A DNA stretch of 7,499 nt from DAOTXL01 sp034434895 (GTDB taxonomy: Bacteria; Chloroflexota; Anaerolineae; JAAYZQ01). Of the stretch, positions 1 through 6,790 are shown in pieces (positions within the stretch are counted from its first letter, which is position 1; the number at the start of each line of letters is the position of its first letter). The stretch is from assembly GCA_034434895.1 (NCBI GenBank), contig DAOTYI010000142.1, forward strand, positions 1 through 7,499, read 5' to 3'. The position numbers were made by a program, and so were the translations under genes. The notes below the pieces were generated by a model. It did not search any database, was not told the origin of the DNA, and saw only the letters and a program-made list of their open reading frames with translations.

Positions 1-23
1 GGGGAGGGGTGAGGGCCAGGCGG

Positions 24-45
24 ACTTTTAACGCCCGTCAAAAGT
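24..45. repeat. 22-bp near-perfect palindrome downstream of the operon
   Basis: ACTTTTAACG (24-33) and CGTCAAAAGT (36-45) are inverted repeats matching at nine of ten bases around CC. It lies about 40 bases after the kinase stop. There is no T-run on either side, so it is not a clear intrinsic terminator. It could be a protein-binding site, a weak terminator stem or, since ACTTTT/AAAAGT resembles IS21-type terminal motifs, the edge of another insertion sequence. The window ends too soon to decide. Confidence 0.4.
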
Positions 46-51
46 GTAAAC

Positions 52-70
52 CAATTTCTCCAGAAGATTG
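52..70. repeat. Small imperfect dyad after the kinase stop
   Basis: CAATTTCT (52-59) and AGAAGATTG (62-70) pair with one bulged base around CC, a few bases after the end of the kinase gene. The stem is short and lacks a T-run. It is recorded only as possible 3-prime-end structure. Confidence 0.25.
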
Positions 71-83
71 AACCATCCCACGA

Positions 84-1580
84 TTAGCCTGCCGTTCTGG
101 CCATGATGGCCAGCAGTCGGCCATAGGCTTCGTCCCAGCCGGTCCGCTCGCCCGGTTCATAGACCGTCAGGTCGAAGGAGCGGCGTACCAACTGTCGCCC
201 CTCGGCCGGCGAGGCCAGATGGCCCAGGGCGATCATTTGCAGCAGCAGGTTGCCGCTGGCGGTCGCTTCCGCCGGCCCGGTGATCACCGTCCGGCCTGTC
301 GCATCGGCGGTGAGCTGCGACAGCAGCCGGTTCCGTGTCCCGCCACCGACAATGTAGAGCGGCTCCAGATGGCGGCTCAGCATCTCCTCCAGCCGCTCCA
401 GCACCCAGCGGTATTTGAGCGCGATCCCCTCCAGGGCGCAGCGCAGGATGGCCCCTTTGTCCTCCGGTATCGGCTGGCCGGTCATCCGGCAAAAGGCGCG
501 GAGGCGTGAGGGCATGTCCCCCGGCTTGAAAAAGTCGCCATGGTCCGGGTCAATCACCGCCTGGAACGGTTTGGCCTGGGCGGCCATCTCGGTCAGCGCG
601 TCGTAGGAATGGTCCTCCCCCTGTTGCGCCCAGGTGCGGCGGCACTCCTGCACCAGCCACAGGCCCATGACGTTCCGCGAAAAGCGGAAGGTGCCACCCA
701 CCCCTCCTTCGTTGGTGAAATTGTAGGCCAGGCTCTGCCCGGTGATGACCGGCTCCGGCACTTCCGCCCCGACTACCGACCAGGTGCCGGAGCTGATCCA
801 GGCAAAATCGGGCGCGGTGGCCGGCACCGCCGCCACCGCCGAGCCGGTATCGTGGCAGGCCGGGGCGATCACCGTCGTCCTGTCGTCGGGCGGCAACCCG
901 ACCTGGTCGGCGACAAAGGGCCGCAACCGGCCCAGGTCGCTGCCCGGCGGGACGATGCGGGGAAAGAGGTGGGTGGGGATGCCCAACCGGTGGAGCAGGT
1001 CCCAGGCCCAGGTACCCTGGCGGGGGTTATAGCACTGGGTGGTGGTGGCGTTGCTGAATTCACAGACGGCCTGGCCGGTGAGCCAGAAGTTGAGCAGGTC
1101 AGGGATGGTCAGGAAGGTGTGGGCTATGTCCAGCATGGGGGAGCGGTGGACCACCATCGCCAGGAGTTGATACAGGCTGTTGAGTTGCAAAAACTGGATG
1201 CCGGTCTGCTCGAAAATCTCGGCGCGGGGGACCAGGCTGAAGGCTTCCTCCAACATCCCGTCGGTGCGGCTATCGCGGTAGTGGTACGGATTGCCCAGCA
1301 GCGCGCCGTTCCGGTCCAGCAGGCCGAAATCTACCCCCCAGGTGTCGAGGCCGATGCCCGCCAGGCGGCCTCCCGTCTGGCGGATGGCCAGGGAGATGCC
1401 CTGCAGGACCTCGCCCCACAGGCGCAGGATGTCCCAATGCAGACCGTCGGGCAGGCGCACCGGCCCGTTGGGGAAACGATGGACCTCGGTCAGCCGCAAC
1501 CGTTCGCCGTCGAAGCAGCCGAGCATGGCCCGGCCGCTCTCGGCACCCAGGTCAAAGGCCAGAAAGTTGAGTTCAGACAT
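84..1580 (-). CDS. rhaB: Rhamnulokinase (FGGY-family ketose kinase)
   Basis: A cytoplasmic ATP-dependent kinase that in the known family phosphorylates O1 of L-rhamnulose. The 498 residues match RhaB from end to end: N-terminal phosphate-binding DLGAESGR at 10-17, DTWGVDF at 79-85, YRDSRTDG at 101-108, TGIQFL at 126-131, NATTTQ at 177-182, the catalytic-base segment CHDTGSA at 242-248 (Asp244), SSGTWS at 263-268, TNEGG at 289-293, MGLWL at 305-309 and the ATP-site VGGGTRN at 411-417. Length is close to E. coli RhaB, and nothing looks truncated. The ATG has a strong AGGAGG six bases upstream (1587-1592) that overlaps the stop codon of the E1 beta gene, so the two are probably translationally linked. 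It is the last gene of the operon. The family assignment is secure. The true substrate is less so, because no rhamnose aldolase is present and the neighbours include a RuBisCO-like protein; another 1-phosphorylated ketose is possible. Confidence 0.9.
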   Translation of the reverse strand: MSELNFLAFDLGAESGRAMLGCFDGERLRLTEVHRFPNGPVRLPDGLHWDILRLWGEVLQGISLAIRQTGGRLAGIGLDTWGVDFGLLDRNGALLGNPYHYRDSRTDGMLEEAFSLVPRAEIFEQTGIQFLQLNSLYQLLAMVVHRSPMLDIAHTFLTIPDLLNFWLTGQAVCEFSNATTTQCYNPRQGTWAWDLLHRLGIPTHLFPRIVPPGSDLGRLRPFVADQVGLPPDDRTTVIAPACHDTGSAVAAVPATAPDFAWISSGTWSVVGAEVPEPVITGQSLAYNFTNEGGVGGTFRFSRNVMGLWLVQECRRTWAQQGEDHSYDALTEMAAQAKPFQAVIDPDHGDFFKPGDMPSRLRAFCRMTGQPIPEDKGAILRCALEGIALKYRWVLERLEEMLSRHLEPLYIVGGGTRNRLLSQLTADATGRTVITGPAEATASGNLLLQMIALGHLASPAEGRQLVRRSFDLTVYEPGERTGWDEAYGRLLAIMARTAG

Positions 1581-1591
1581 GGGCTTCCTCC

Positions 1592-2605
1592 TCAGAGAAG
1601 AGAATGGACGGCTTTGATCACCTGTTCGACGCCGGGCACGTAGAACTGTTCCATCACCGGAGCAAAGGGAGGAGGGGTATCGGGTGCGGAAACACGCCTG
1701 ACCGGCGCATCGAGCCAGTCAAAGGCCTCCTCGGCCACGGTGGCGGCCAGCTCAGCGGCCCAGCCACCGGTGCGGTTGTCCTCCTCGACGATGACCAGCC
1801 GCCCGGTCTTGCGCACCGACTCCAGGATCAGCTCCTTGTCCAGCGGCACCAGGGTACGCGGGTCAATCACCTCGGCTTCGATCCCTTCCTGGGCCAGCCG
1901 GTCGGCTGCTTCCAGGGCACGGTAGACGGTCAGCAGCTTGCCGACGAGGGTCACGTCGCGCCCTGGGCGGCGGATCACCCCCTGGCCGATGGGCACCAGA
2001 TATTCCTCGTCGGGCACCTCGCCGACCGGGCTGAGGGCACCTCGTTCCGCCCGCGGGCCTTTGCTGCCGTACAGCAGCTTGTGCTCGAACACCAGCACCG
2101 GGTTGTCGTCGCGCACGGCGCTTTTGAGCAACCCTTTGGCATCGTAGGCGGTGGACGGGGCCACGACCTTCAGCCCTGGCACATGGGTGAAAAACGCCTC
2201 CAGGCTCTGGGCGTGTTGGGCTCCCCGGCCGGTGGCGCCGACCGGCACGCGCAGCACCAGGGGGACCTTGACCGTGCCGCCCGACATGTAGGTCATTTTG
2301 GCTGCCTGGTTGACGACCTGGTCCATGGCGTTGAACAAAAAGTCGCCATACTGTACGTCGGCGATGGGCCGCAGGCCGGCCATGGCGGCGCCGATGGCCA
2401 GGCCCACCAGCCCCTCTTCCGAAATCGGGGTGTCGAGGATGCGCTCGTGCCCGAACTCGTCCGACAGCCCCAGCGTCACGGTGAACGCCCCGCCAAAGCC
2501 GCCGGGGATGCCGATGTCCTCACCCAGGCAAAAGACGCGCGGGTCGCGCCGCATCTCCTCGCGGATGGCCTGGCGCAGGGCTTCGGCGATGGTCAGGCGC
2601 GCCAT
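1592..2605 (-). CDS. Thiamine-diphosphate dehydrogenase E1, beta subunit (pyruvate/acetoin dehydrogenase type)
   Basis: Beta half of a heterotetrameric E1, 337 residues, the usual length. With the alpha subunit it decarboxylates a 2-oxoacid, or cleaves acetoin or a diketone, and normally passes the acyl group to a lipoyl-E2. Family marks are visible: GED at 28-30, the PISEEG segment at 60-65 that carries the glutamate activating the thiamine aminopyrimidine, DVQYGDFLFNAMDQ at 83-96, GAQHAQSLEAFF at 128-139 with the conserved active-site histidine, VVAPSTAYDAKGLL at 147-160, and DPRTLVPLD in the C-terminal transketolase domain at 248-256. The start ATG overlaps the end of the alpha gene by 13 bases and has a GGAGGTGA ribosome site (2609-2616) inside it. 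The sequence is of AcoB/PdhB type, unlike the split transketolases of apiose pathways. The actual substrate is unknown. Confidence 0.9.
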   Translation of the reverse strand: MARLTIAEALRQAIREEMRRDPRVFCLGEDIGIPGGFGGAFTVTLGLSDEFGHERILDTPISEEGLVGLAIGAAMAGLRPIADVQYGDFLFNAMDQVVNQAAKMTYMSGGTVKVPLVLRVPVGATGRGAQHAQSLEAFFTHVPGLKVVAPSTAYDAKGLLKSAVRDDNPVLVFEHKLLYGSKGPRAERGALSPVGEVPDEEYLVPIGQGVIRRPGRDVTLVGKLLTVYRALEAADRLAQEGIEAEVIDPRTLVPLDKELILESVRKTGRLVIVEEDNRTGGWAAELAATVAEEAFDWLDAPVRRVSAPDTPPPFAPVMEQFYVPGVEQVIKAVHSLL

Positions 2606-3591
2606 GTCTCACCTCCTGCCGCCCCTTCCTCCCAGAAGACATGGCGCAGGGTGTCCTCCGGCTCTGGCGGCGGGCTTGTTTCGGCAAACTGCACCGCCTC
2701 GTCAATCAGCGCCGCTACCTCCTGCTCGATGGCGGCCAGTGTCTCGTCGTTGACCAGCCCCAACGCTTTGAGCCGGGCAGCCAGGGAAGGGATGGGATCG
2801 CGGGCTGCCCACCGCTCCTCCTCCTCTTTGGAGCGGTAGGTGCGGGGGTCGCTGCGCGAGTGGCCGCACAGCCGGTAGGTCTGGGCTTCGATGAAGGTCG
2901 GCCCCTGGCGCCGACGGGCGCGGGCCACCGCCTCCCCGGCCACTTGATAAACTGCCTCCACATCGTTGCCGTCCACGGTCAGGCCGGGCATGCCGTAAGC
3001 GGCGGCCCGGTCGGCGATCCGCTGGATCTTGAAGGCGGCCGAGACCGGCGTCGAGGCGGCATACAGGTTGTTCTCACAGACATAGACCACCGGCAGGTCC
3101 CACAAGGCGGCCATATTCATCGCCTCGTGGACCGCCCCTTCGTTCATCGCCCCATCGCCCAGGAAGCAGACTGTGACCCGGTCGGTGGTCAGCCATTTGG
3201 CCGCCAGGGCCGCGCCGGCTGCCAGGGGAGCGTTGCCGCCGACGATGGCGATGGCCGGGAACATGCCCACCCGCACGTCGCCGACGTGCATCGAGCCTCC
3301 CTTCCCCTGGCAGCAGCCGGTGCGCCTGCCGAACAGCTCGGCCATGATGGCGCGGGGGGCCACCCCTTTGGCGATGGCGTGGCCGTGGGGTCGGTGGGTG
3401 CTGAACAGATAGTCATCGGGCCGCAGGTGGGCGCACACCCCCGTGGCCACTGCCTCCTGGCCGATGTACAGGTGCAGGGTGGAGGGGATGCGGCCCTGCA
3501 GGAACAAATAGTTGCACTGCTCCTCAAAGCGCCGGATGGTGAGCATGGTGCGGTACATGGGGAGCAAGGGGACGTCGGGTGCGGAGGACAT
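2593..3591 (-). CDS. Thiamine-diphosphate dehydrogenase E1, alpha subunit (pyruvate/acetoin dehydrogenase type)
   Basis: Alpha half of the E1 heterotetramer, 332 residues, typical of AcoA/PdhA. The thiamine-diphosphate motif is complete: GDGAMNEG at 145-152, followed by the closing ENN at 173-175. Other family marks are IRRFEE at 19-24, IGQEAVATG at 43-51, STHRPHGHAIAKG at 64-76, GKGGSMH at 96-102 and the active-site loop YRLCGHSRSDPRTYRS at 239-254. The ATG at 3591 is four bases past the stop of the RuBisCO-like gene, with a purine-rich AGAGAGG upstream; Met12 is a less likely alternative start. The alpha and beta genes overlap, as expected for subunits made in equal amounts. No E2 (lipoyl acyltransferase) or E3 gene lies in the window. 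Either E1 borrows these from elsewhere or it works without them on a novel substrate. The subunit call is firm, the substrate open. Confidence 0.9.
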   Translation of the reverse strand: MSSAPDVPLLPMYRTMLTIRRFEEQCNYLFLQGRIPSTLHLYIGQEAVATGVCAHLRPDDYLFSTHRPHGHAIAKGVAPRAIMAELFGRRTGCCQGKGGSMHVGDVRVGMFPAIAIVGGNAPLAAGAALAAKWLTTDRVTVCFLGDGAMNEGAVHEAMNMAALWDLPVVYVCENNLYAASTPVSAAFKIQRIADRAAAYGMPGLTVDGNDVEAVYQVAGEAVARARRRQGPTFIEAQTYRLCGHSRSDPRTYRSKEEEERWAARDPIPSLAARLKALGLVNDETLAAIEQEVAALIDEAVQFAETSPPPEPEDTLRHVFWEEGAAGGETWRA

Positions 3592-3595
3592 ACAC

Positions 3596-4951
3596 TCAGC
3601 CTCTCTCCAGATTCCTGGGGGCGAATTTGGGGTGGTAGGCCGGACTGCGGTAGGCCCAGGGCGACCTGGGCCGCTCGCGGATGCCCCATGTTTCGGCCGC
3701 CGCGCGGAATTCCGGGTATTTCTGGGCCGCCTCTTGCAGGCTCATGCCGGCCAGTACGGCCTCAATCGCCTGCCGCCAGGCCATCGCGCCGGCCTTGTAG
3801 CCCATCGGATGCCCCAGGATGCCGCCTCCTGCCGGCACGATAAAGTCAACCCCATGCTCCTGGATCAACACCTCGGCCAGGCCGGGGTACATGCCGGCGG
3901 CCGGCATGGGCCAGGTGCGCCTGATGTGGTAAAAGGGCGCACGCAATGTCTGCGAGGTGCGCAGCTCCTCCTCTACCGAACAGACCTGGAGGCTGGACCA
4001 CAGCGATGGGGTGAGCATCATGTCCGCCCCGCACAGCCGGGCCAGTTTGGACAGCACAGGGAAGCTCATCGTGGGCAACATGCCCAGCATGTGCGACACA
4101 TGCCACAGGATGGGCACGTTGATTTCGGGATCGGCGGCGATCACCTTCAGGGCCGACAGGCCGACCGGGTAGGCCAGCAGCAGGCCGCTGGCCCCGGCGC
4201 GGACGGCGCGGCGGGCTTTTTCCTGCACCCGGTCCACCTCGTCGGTGATGCTGACCATATACAGGGTCTTGTGGCCGGTCTCCCGCTCCGCTTTGTCCAG
4301 CGCCCGGAGCACCGCTTCCAGCCGGGCGTCGAAGGGGCAGTTTTCGAGTTCACTGCACATCTCGTCGTCCTTGCACAGGTCGGCGCCGCCCAGTGCGCTC
4401 TGGTAGACCTGTGCCGCTGTTTCCTGGGGCGTCATCCCCATCTTGGGCTTGATGATCTGCAGCACCAGCGGCCGGCCGTAGACACCCAGTTGCTGGCGCA
4501 CCCCCTCGATGCCGAATTTAGGGCCGCTGAACTTTTGAGCCACTGCCCGGGGGATATACACATCCAGCAGGCGCACCCGGTCACAAAAGGCAAAGATGTT
4601 GCCTGCAATCGAGAGCAGCATCATCGGCACGTTGACATTCTGCTCCCAGGCGGCGATGGGGAAGGCCAGTTGCACCACCGCTTTCTTGCTCCCCGGCGGT
4701 GCGGGCACCTCGTAATAGCCCAGCACTTTGCTGCACAGCCGTTCGCGGACCTCCGGTGTCTCTTCCTTGACGTCCATCCAACTGGCGGTGGAACCTTCCA
4801 GGGCCAGCCGCTGCACCTGGGCCAGGTGGTCTATGAACTCCCAATCGGGCCGGCTGTCTTCGATGTAATAGGTGCCGACGACAAAGCGGTCCTGGTCCAG
4901 GCTTTCCCACATATAGTTGAACATGTGCGGGTCGTACAGTTCTTTGGTCAT
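3596..4951 (-). CDS. RuBisCO-like protein (form IV RuBisCO large-subunit homologue)
   Basis: A 451-residue homologue of the RuBisCO large chain. My alignment to classical numbering shows retained residues: Glu52 (E60), Asn118 in SIAGN (N123), Lys168 and Lys170 in IIKPKMG (K175, K177), and the carbamylated-lysine metal site CKDDE with Lys194, Asp196 and Glu197 (K201, D203, E204). His284 (H294) and the phosphate-binding AGGG at 374-377 also remain. Replaced residues are R295 (Val285), H327 (Leu313), the loop-6 lysine K334 (a serine near 320) and S379 (Ala351). This argues against CO2 fixation and for enolase, isomerase or related chemistry on a phosphorylated ketose, as in characterised RLPs. 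The start has AGGAG at 4960-4964, eight bases upstream. Its neighbours are a sugar isomerase, E1 subunits and a ketose kinase, with no MTA-salvage genes in view. The RLP subgroup cannot be assigned by eye. Confidence 0.9.
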   Translation of the reverse strand: MTKELYDPHMFNYMWESLDQDRFVVGTYYIEDSRPDWEFIDHLAQVQRLALEGSTASWMDVKEETPEVRERLCSKVLGYYEVPAPPGSKKAVVQLAFPIAAWEQNVNVPMMLLSIAGNIFAFCDRVRLLDVYIPRAVAQKFSGPKFGIEGVRQQLGVYGRPLVLQIIKPKMGMTPQETAAQVYQSALGGADLCKDDEMCSELENCPFDARLEAVLRALDKAERETGHKTLYMVSITDEVDRVQEKARRAVRAGASGLLLAYPVGLSALKVIAADPEINVPILWHVSHMLGMLPTMSFPVLSKLARLCGADMMLTPSLWSSLQVCSVEEELRTSQTLRAPFYHIRRTWPMPAAGMYPGLAEVLIQEHGVDFIVPAGGGILGHPMGYKAGAMAWRQAIEAVLAGMSLQEAAQKYPEFRAAAETWGIRERPRSPWAYRSPAYHPKFAPRNLERG

Positions 4952-4967
4952 TCTCTTTTCTCCTCTC

Positions 4968-4988
4968 TTTTCAGAGCCGGTCTGAAAA
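4968..4988. repeat. Short perfect hairpin before the RLP ribosome site
   Basis: TTTTCAGA (4968-4975) and TCTGAAAA (4981-4988) form a perfect eight-base stem around GCCGG. On the minus-strand transcript it lies just upstream of the AGGAG ribosome site of the RuBisCO-like gene. It uses the same right-hand arm as the longer 71-bp palindrome, so the two folds exclude each other. Confidence 0.55.
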
Positions 4989-5043
4989 CCACTAAGGACA
5001 CGAAGGGCACAAAGAATTGTGGTAGACTTTTCAGACAGGCTCT
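4973..5043. repeat. 71-bp palindromic interspersed element with 16-bp inverted ends
   Basis: It fills most of the gap between isomerase and RuBisCO-like genes. The left end AGAGCCGGTCTGAAAA (4973-4988) and right end TTTTCAGACAGGCTCT (5028-5043) are inverted copies matching at 15 of 16 bases. Just inside, ACCAC (4988-4992) faces GTGGT (5019-5023). The core, starting ACTAAGGACACGAAGGGC (4991-5008), reads KTTKDTKGTK on the plus strand, a spurious peptide I recall from intergenic repeats of several bacterial groups. The right end shares one base with the isomerase stop codon, and the left end lies about 20 bases from the RLP start. It looks like a non-autonomous, MITE-like insertion. In the mRNA it could fold into a long hairpin between the two genes. 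Confidence 0.7.
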
Positions 5044-6026
5044 CAACCCAGCAGGGCTTCGCGGATCATGGCCGAGGCGGCCATGGCGTCGCCGCTGGCG
5101 ATCACCTGGCCGATCCGCTCGCGGCCGATCCGGTCCAGCAGGCTGTGGAGGCCCTGGAGCCAGCGGATGCTCTCCGTGGCAGCGCGGATGCCATCCTCAC
5201 GATAGGGAAAGATGTCCAGGGCATACCAGCCGTCATAGCCGATGCGGTCCAGCCAGTACAACAGCTCCAGCATCTCGACGGTGTGGACCGAACCGACGGT
5301 CATGTCGTCGTCCCACAACCGCCAGTTGTCGTTGAAGTGCATGTAAAAGAGCTTGTGGCCAAAGTAGTGGAGCAGCGCTGCCGATTCAGCCGCGTTCTCA
5401 TAGGCCATCAGCGCATGCCCCACATCAATCATCGCCCCGACGTTGGGCCGGCTGACCTGTTCGATCAGCAACAGCGTCTTGCCCACCGTGGCCAGGAAGC
5501 AGTGGGTGCGCGGCTCTTTGGGCTTGTATTCGAGCACCAGCCTGACCTCCGGCAGGTGTTCGGCGCACTCGATGGTGCCTTCGACCAGCCGGTCCCAGGC
5601 AGCCAGGTAGTCGGCCTGGAAAGGATAGTCGTAGCCATCCTGCCCGAACCACAGGTCCACCACCTGACAGTCGAGTTGCCTGGCCCACTCCATCGCCTTT
5701 TTGACCTGGTAGATGGCATCGCGGCGGATCTGCGGGTCGTTGGAGGTGAAGGAACCCCAGCCCCATTTGCCGGAAGCCCAGATGTCAGGGGTGACGCAGG
5801 TCACTGCCAGCCCGGCATCCCGGATCTGGCGGCGGACCTGCTCCAGATTGTCATCGTTGACATGCCACAGCCCGACCAGTTCCACGCCGCTCAGCCCCGG
5901 GACCTGCGTGGCGGCCTGGATCAGTTCGTCGGTGGTCAGCCGCCGGCCATAGCCGGCCAGGACATAGCGGTCGGCGCAGGCGTTAAAGGTGTTGATATTG
6001 GCGGAAAAGCGCAGTTCTGTTGTCAT
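5043..6026 (-). CDS. Xylose-isomerase-like TIM-barrel sugar isomerase/epimerase
   Basis: A 327-residue protein of the xylose isomerase-like/AP endonuclease 2 TIM-barrel superfamily. It probably interconverts an aldose and a ketose, or epimerises a ketose, with a divalent metal. Likely metal ligands and catalytic residues are Glu166 and Lys168 in LEYKPK, Asp201 and His204 in MIDVGHA, His230 in MHFND, and Asp271 in LDIFPY. Other visible patterns are the Trp-rich WASGKWGWGSF at 83-93 and VDLWFGQDGYDYPF at 123-136. The EYK and DxGH arrangement recalls the L-rhamnose isomerase of Pseudomonas stutzeri, but this protein is about 100 residues shorter. I chose ATG 6026 because AGGAGG lies four bases upstream (6031-6036); the frame stays open to 6125, but that would overlap the regulator gene. 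It starts 16 bases after the regulator stop. With the rhamnulokinase, it most likely supplies the kinase substrate. The substrate is inferred. Confidence 0.8.
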   Translation of the reverse strand: MTTELRFSANINTFNACADRYVLAGYGRRLTTDELIQAATQVPGLSGVELVGLWHVNDDNLEQVRRQIRDAGLAVTCVTPDIWASGKWGWGSFTSNDPQIRRDAIYQVKKAMEWARQLDCQVVDLWFGQDGYDYPFQADYLAAWDRLVEGTIECAEHLPEVRLVLEYKPKEPRTHCFLATVGKTLLLIEQVSRPNVGAMIDVGHALMAYENAAESAALLHYFGHKLFYMHFNDNWRLWDDDMTVGSVHTVEMLELLYWLDRIGYDGWYALDIFPYREDGIRAATESIRWLQGLHSLLDRIGRERIGQVIASGDAMAASAMIREALLG

Positions 6027-6030
6027 GGTT

Positions 6031-6036
6031 CCTCCT
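6031..6036 (-). promoter_or_regulatory. Ribosome binding site of the isomerase gene
   Basis: A full AGGAGG on the minus strand, four bases before ATG 6026 and inside the 16-base gap after the regulator stop. It fixes the isomerase start and excludes the upstream in-frame ATG at 6125. Confidence 0.8.
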
Positions 6037-6042
6037 GTTGAC

Positions 6043-6783
6043 TCAGCTTTGGGGCCGTGACAGAGTGACCTTAAAGTCGTAGCGGTCGCCGCGCCACACG
6101 GCCTCCAGATATTCGACCGGTTCACCGGTCACGGCGTAGGTAACCCGTTCCATATACATGACCGGCACGCAGCGGGGGACTTCGAGCAGTTTCTGTTCGT
6201 GGGGCAGGGCGCACCGCGCCCGCAGGGTTTCGTGGCCGGTCCACAGGCGCAGGCCATAGCGGCTTTCCAGCAGCCGGTACAGGGAAGCGGTCAGGTCGTT
6301 CTCTTCCAACCGGGGGCAAAGGGCCACCGGCAGGTAGGGCGTTTGCAGGCTGATCGGCACGCCGTCCACCAGCCGCAGGCGGCACAGCTTGTAACAGGGA
6401 GCGCCTTCCGGTATCTCCAGGGCGCGGGCAATCGGCGGGGGGGCAGCAATCTGCTCCAGCGAGATCAGGCGGGTGGTCAGGGACCAGCCGCGCTCGCGCA
6501 TATCCTCGGTGGTGGACACCAGTTTCGTCAGCTCGTGCTCCACGCGGCGGACGGCGGCGAAGGAACCCTTGCCCTTTTCGCGGTAGATCCAGCCTTCGCG
6601 TTCCAGCAGGTCGAGCGCCCGCCGGACGGTGGTGCGGGTGATGCCATGCCGGGCGGAGAGTTCGTTCTCCGAGGGGAGCTGATAGACCTGGTGGCGGGAT
6701 TCCCGTTCCCCGATCTCGCGGCGCAGGATCTCGGCCAGTTGCAGGTAGTAGGGTACGGCACTGTTTTTGTCAATAACCTGCAT
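6043..6783 (-). CDS. GntR-family transcriptional regulator with UTRA effector domain (HutC type)
   Basis: A 246-residue one-component regulator. Residues 1-75 form the winged helix-turn-helix: PYYLQLAEILRREI at 11-24, then LPSENELSARHGITRTTVRRAL at 36-57 and the wing IYREKGKGSF at 66-75. Residues from about 85 to 240 are a UTRA ligand domain, with the typical ending RVTYAVTGEPVEYLEAVWRGDRYDF (213-237). UTRA domains commonly bind a sugar, sugar phosphate or amino-sugar phosphate, so the effector is probably a pathway intermediate. The frame is open upstream to 7089, but Met at 6783 is the right start: the protein then has normal GntR length, AGGTGGG lies just upstream (6787-6793), and a strong promoter would fall inside the longer reading. 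It is the first gene of the operon and probably represses itself and the enzymes through the dyad at 6791-6812. Confidence 0.9.
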   Translation of the reverse strand: MQVIDKNSAVPYYLQLAEILRREIGERESRHQVYQLPSENELSARHGITRTTVRRALDLLEREGWIYREKGKGSFAAVRRVEHELTKLVSTTEDMRERGWSLTTRLISLEQIAAPPPIARALEIPEGAPCYKLCRLRLVDGVPISLQTPYLPVALCPRLEENDLTASLYRLLESRYGLRLWTGHETLRARCALPHEQKLLEVPRCVPVMYMERVTYAVTGEPVEYLEAVWRGDRYDFKVTLSRPQS

Positions 6784-6790
6784 GAGCCCA

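Noticed and set aside
1592..3591. Split transketolase as in apulose-4-phosphate pathways
   Set aside because: The motifs (GDGAMNEG to ENN, YRLCGHSRSD, PISEEG, DPRTLVPLD) are those of 2-oxoacid/acetoin dehydrogenase E1 subunits.
3596..4951. True carbon-fixing RuBisCO
   Set aside because: The loop-6 lysine and the R295, H327 and S379 equivalents are replaced, and no phosphoribulokinase or small subunit is nearby.
4989..5027. Small protein gene encoding the KTTKDTKGTK peptide
   Set aside because: It is the core of a palindromic repeat with no ribosome site or start of its own; the reading frame is incidental.
540..5335. Long plus-strand open frames opposite the operon genes (540-1643, 1604-2839, 2641-3843, 3512-5335)
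   Set aside because: They are antisense to well-identified genes, have low-complexity Gly/Arg/Gln/His-rich translations and no family features, as expected in GC-rich coding DNA.
6027..6125. 33-residue N-terminal extension of the isomerase
   Set aside because: It overlaps the regulator gene, while AGGAGG sits four bases before ATG 6026.
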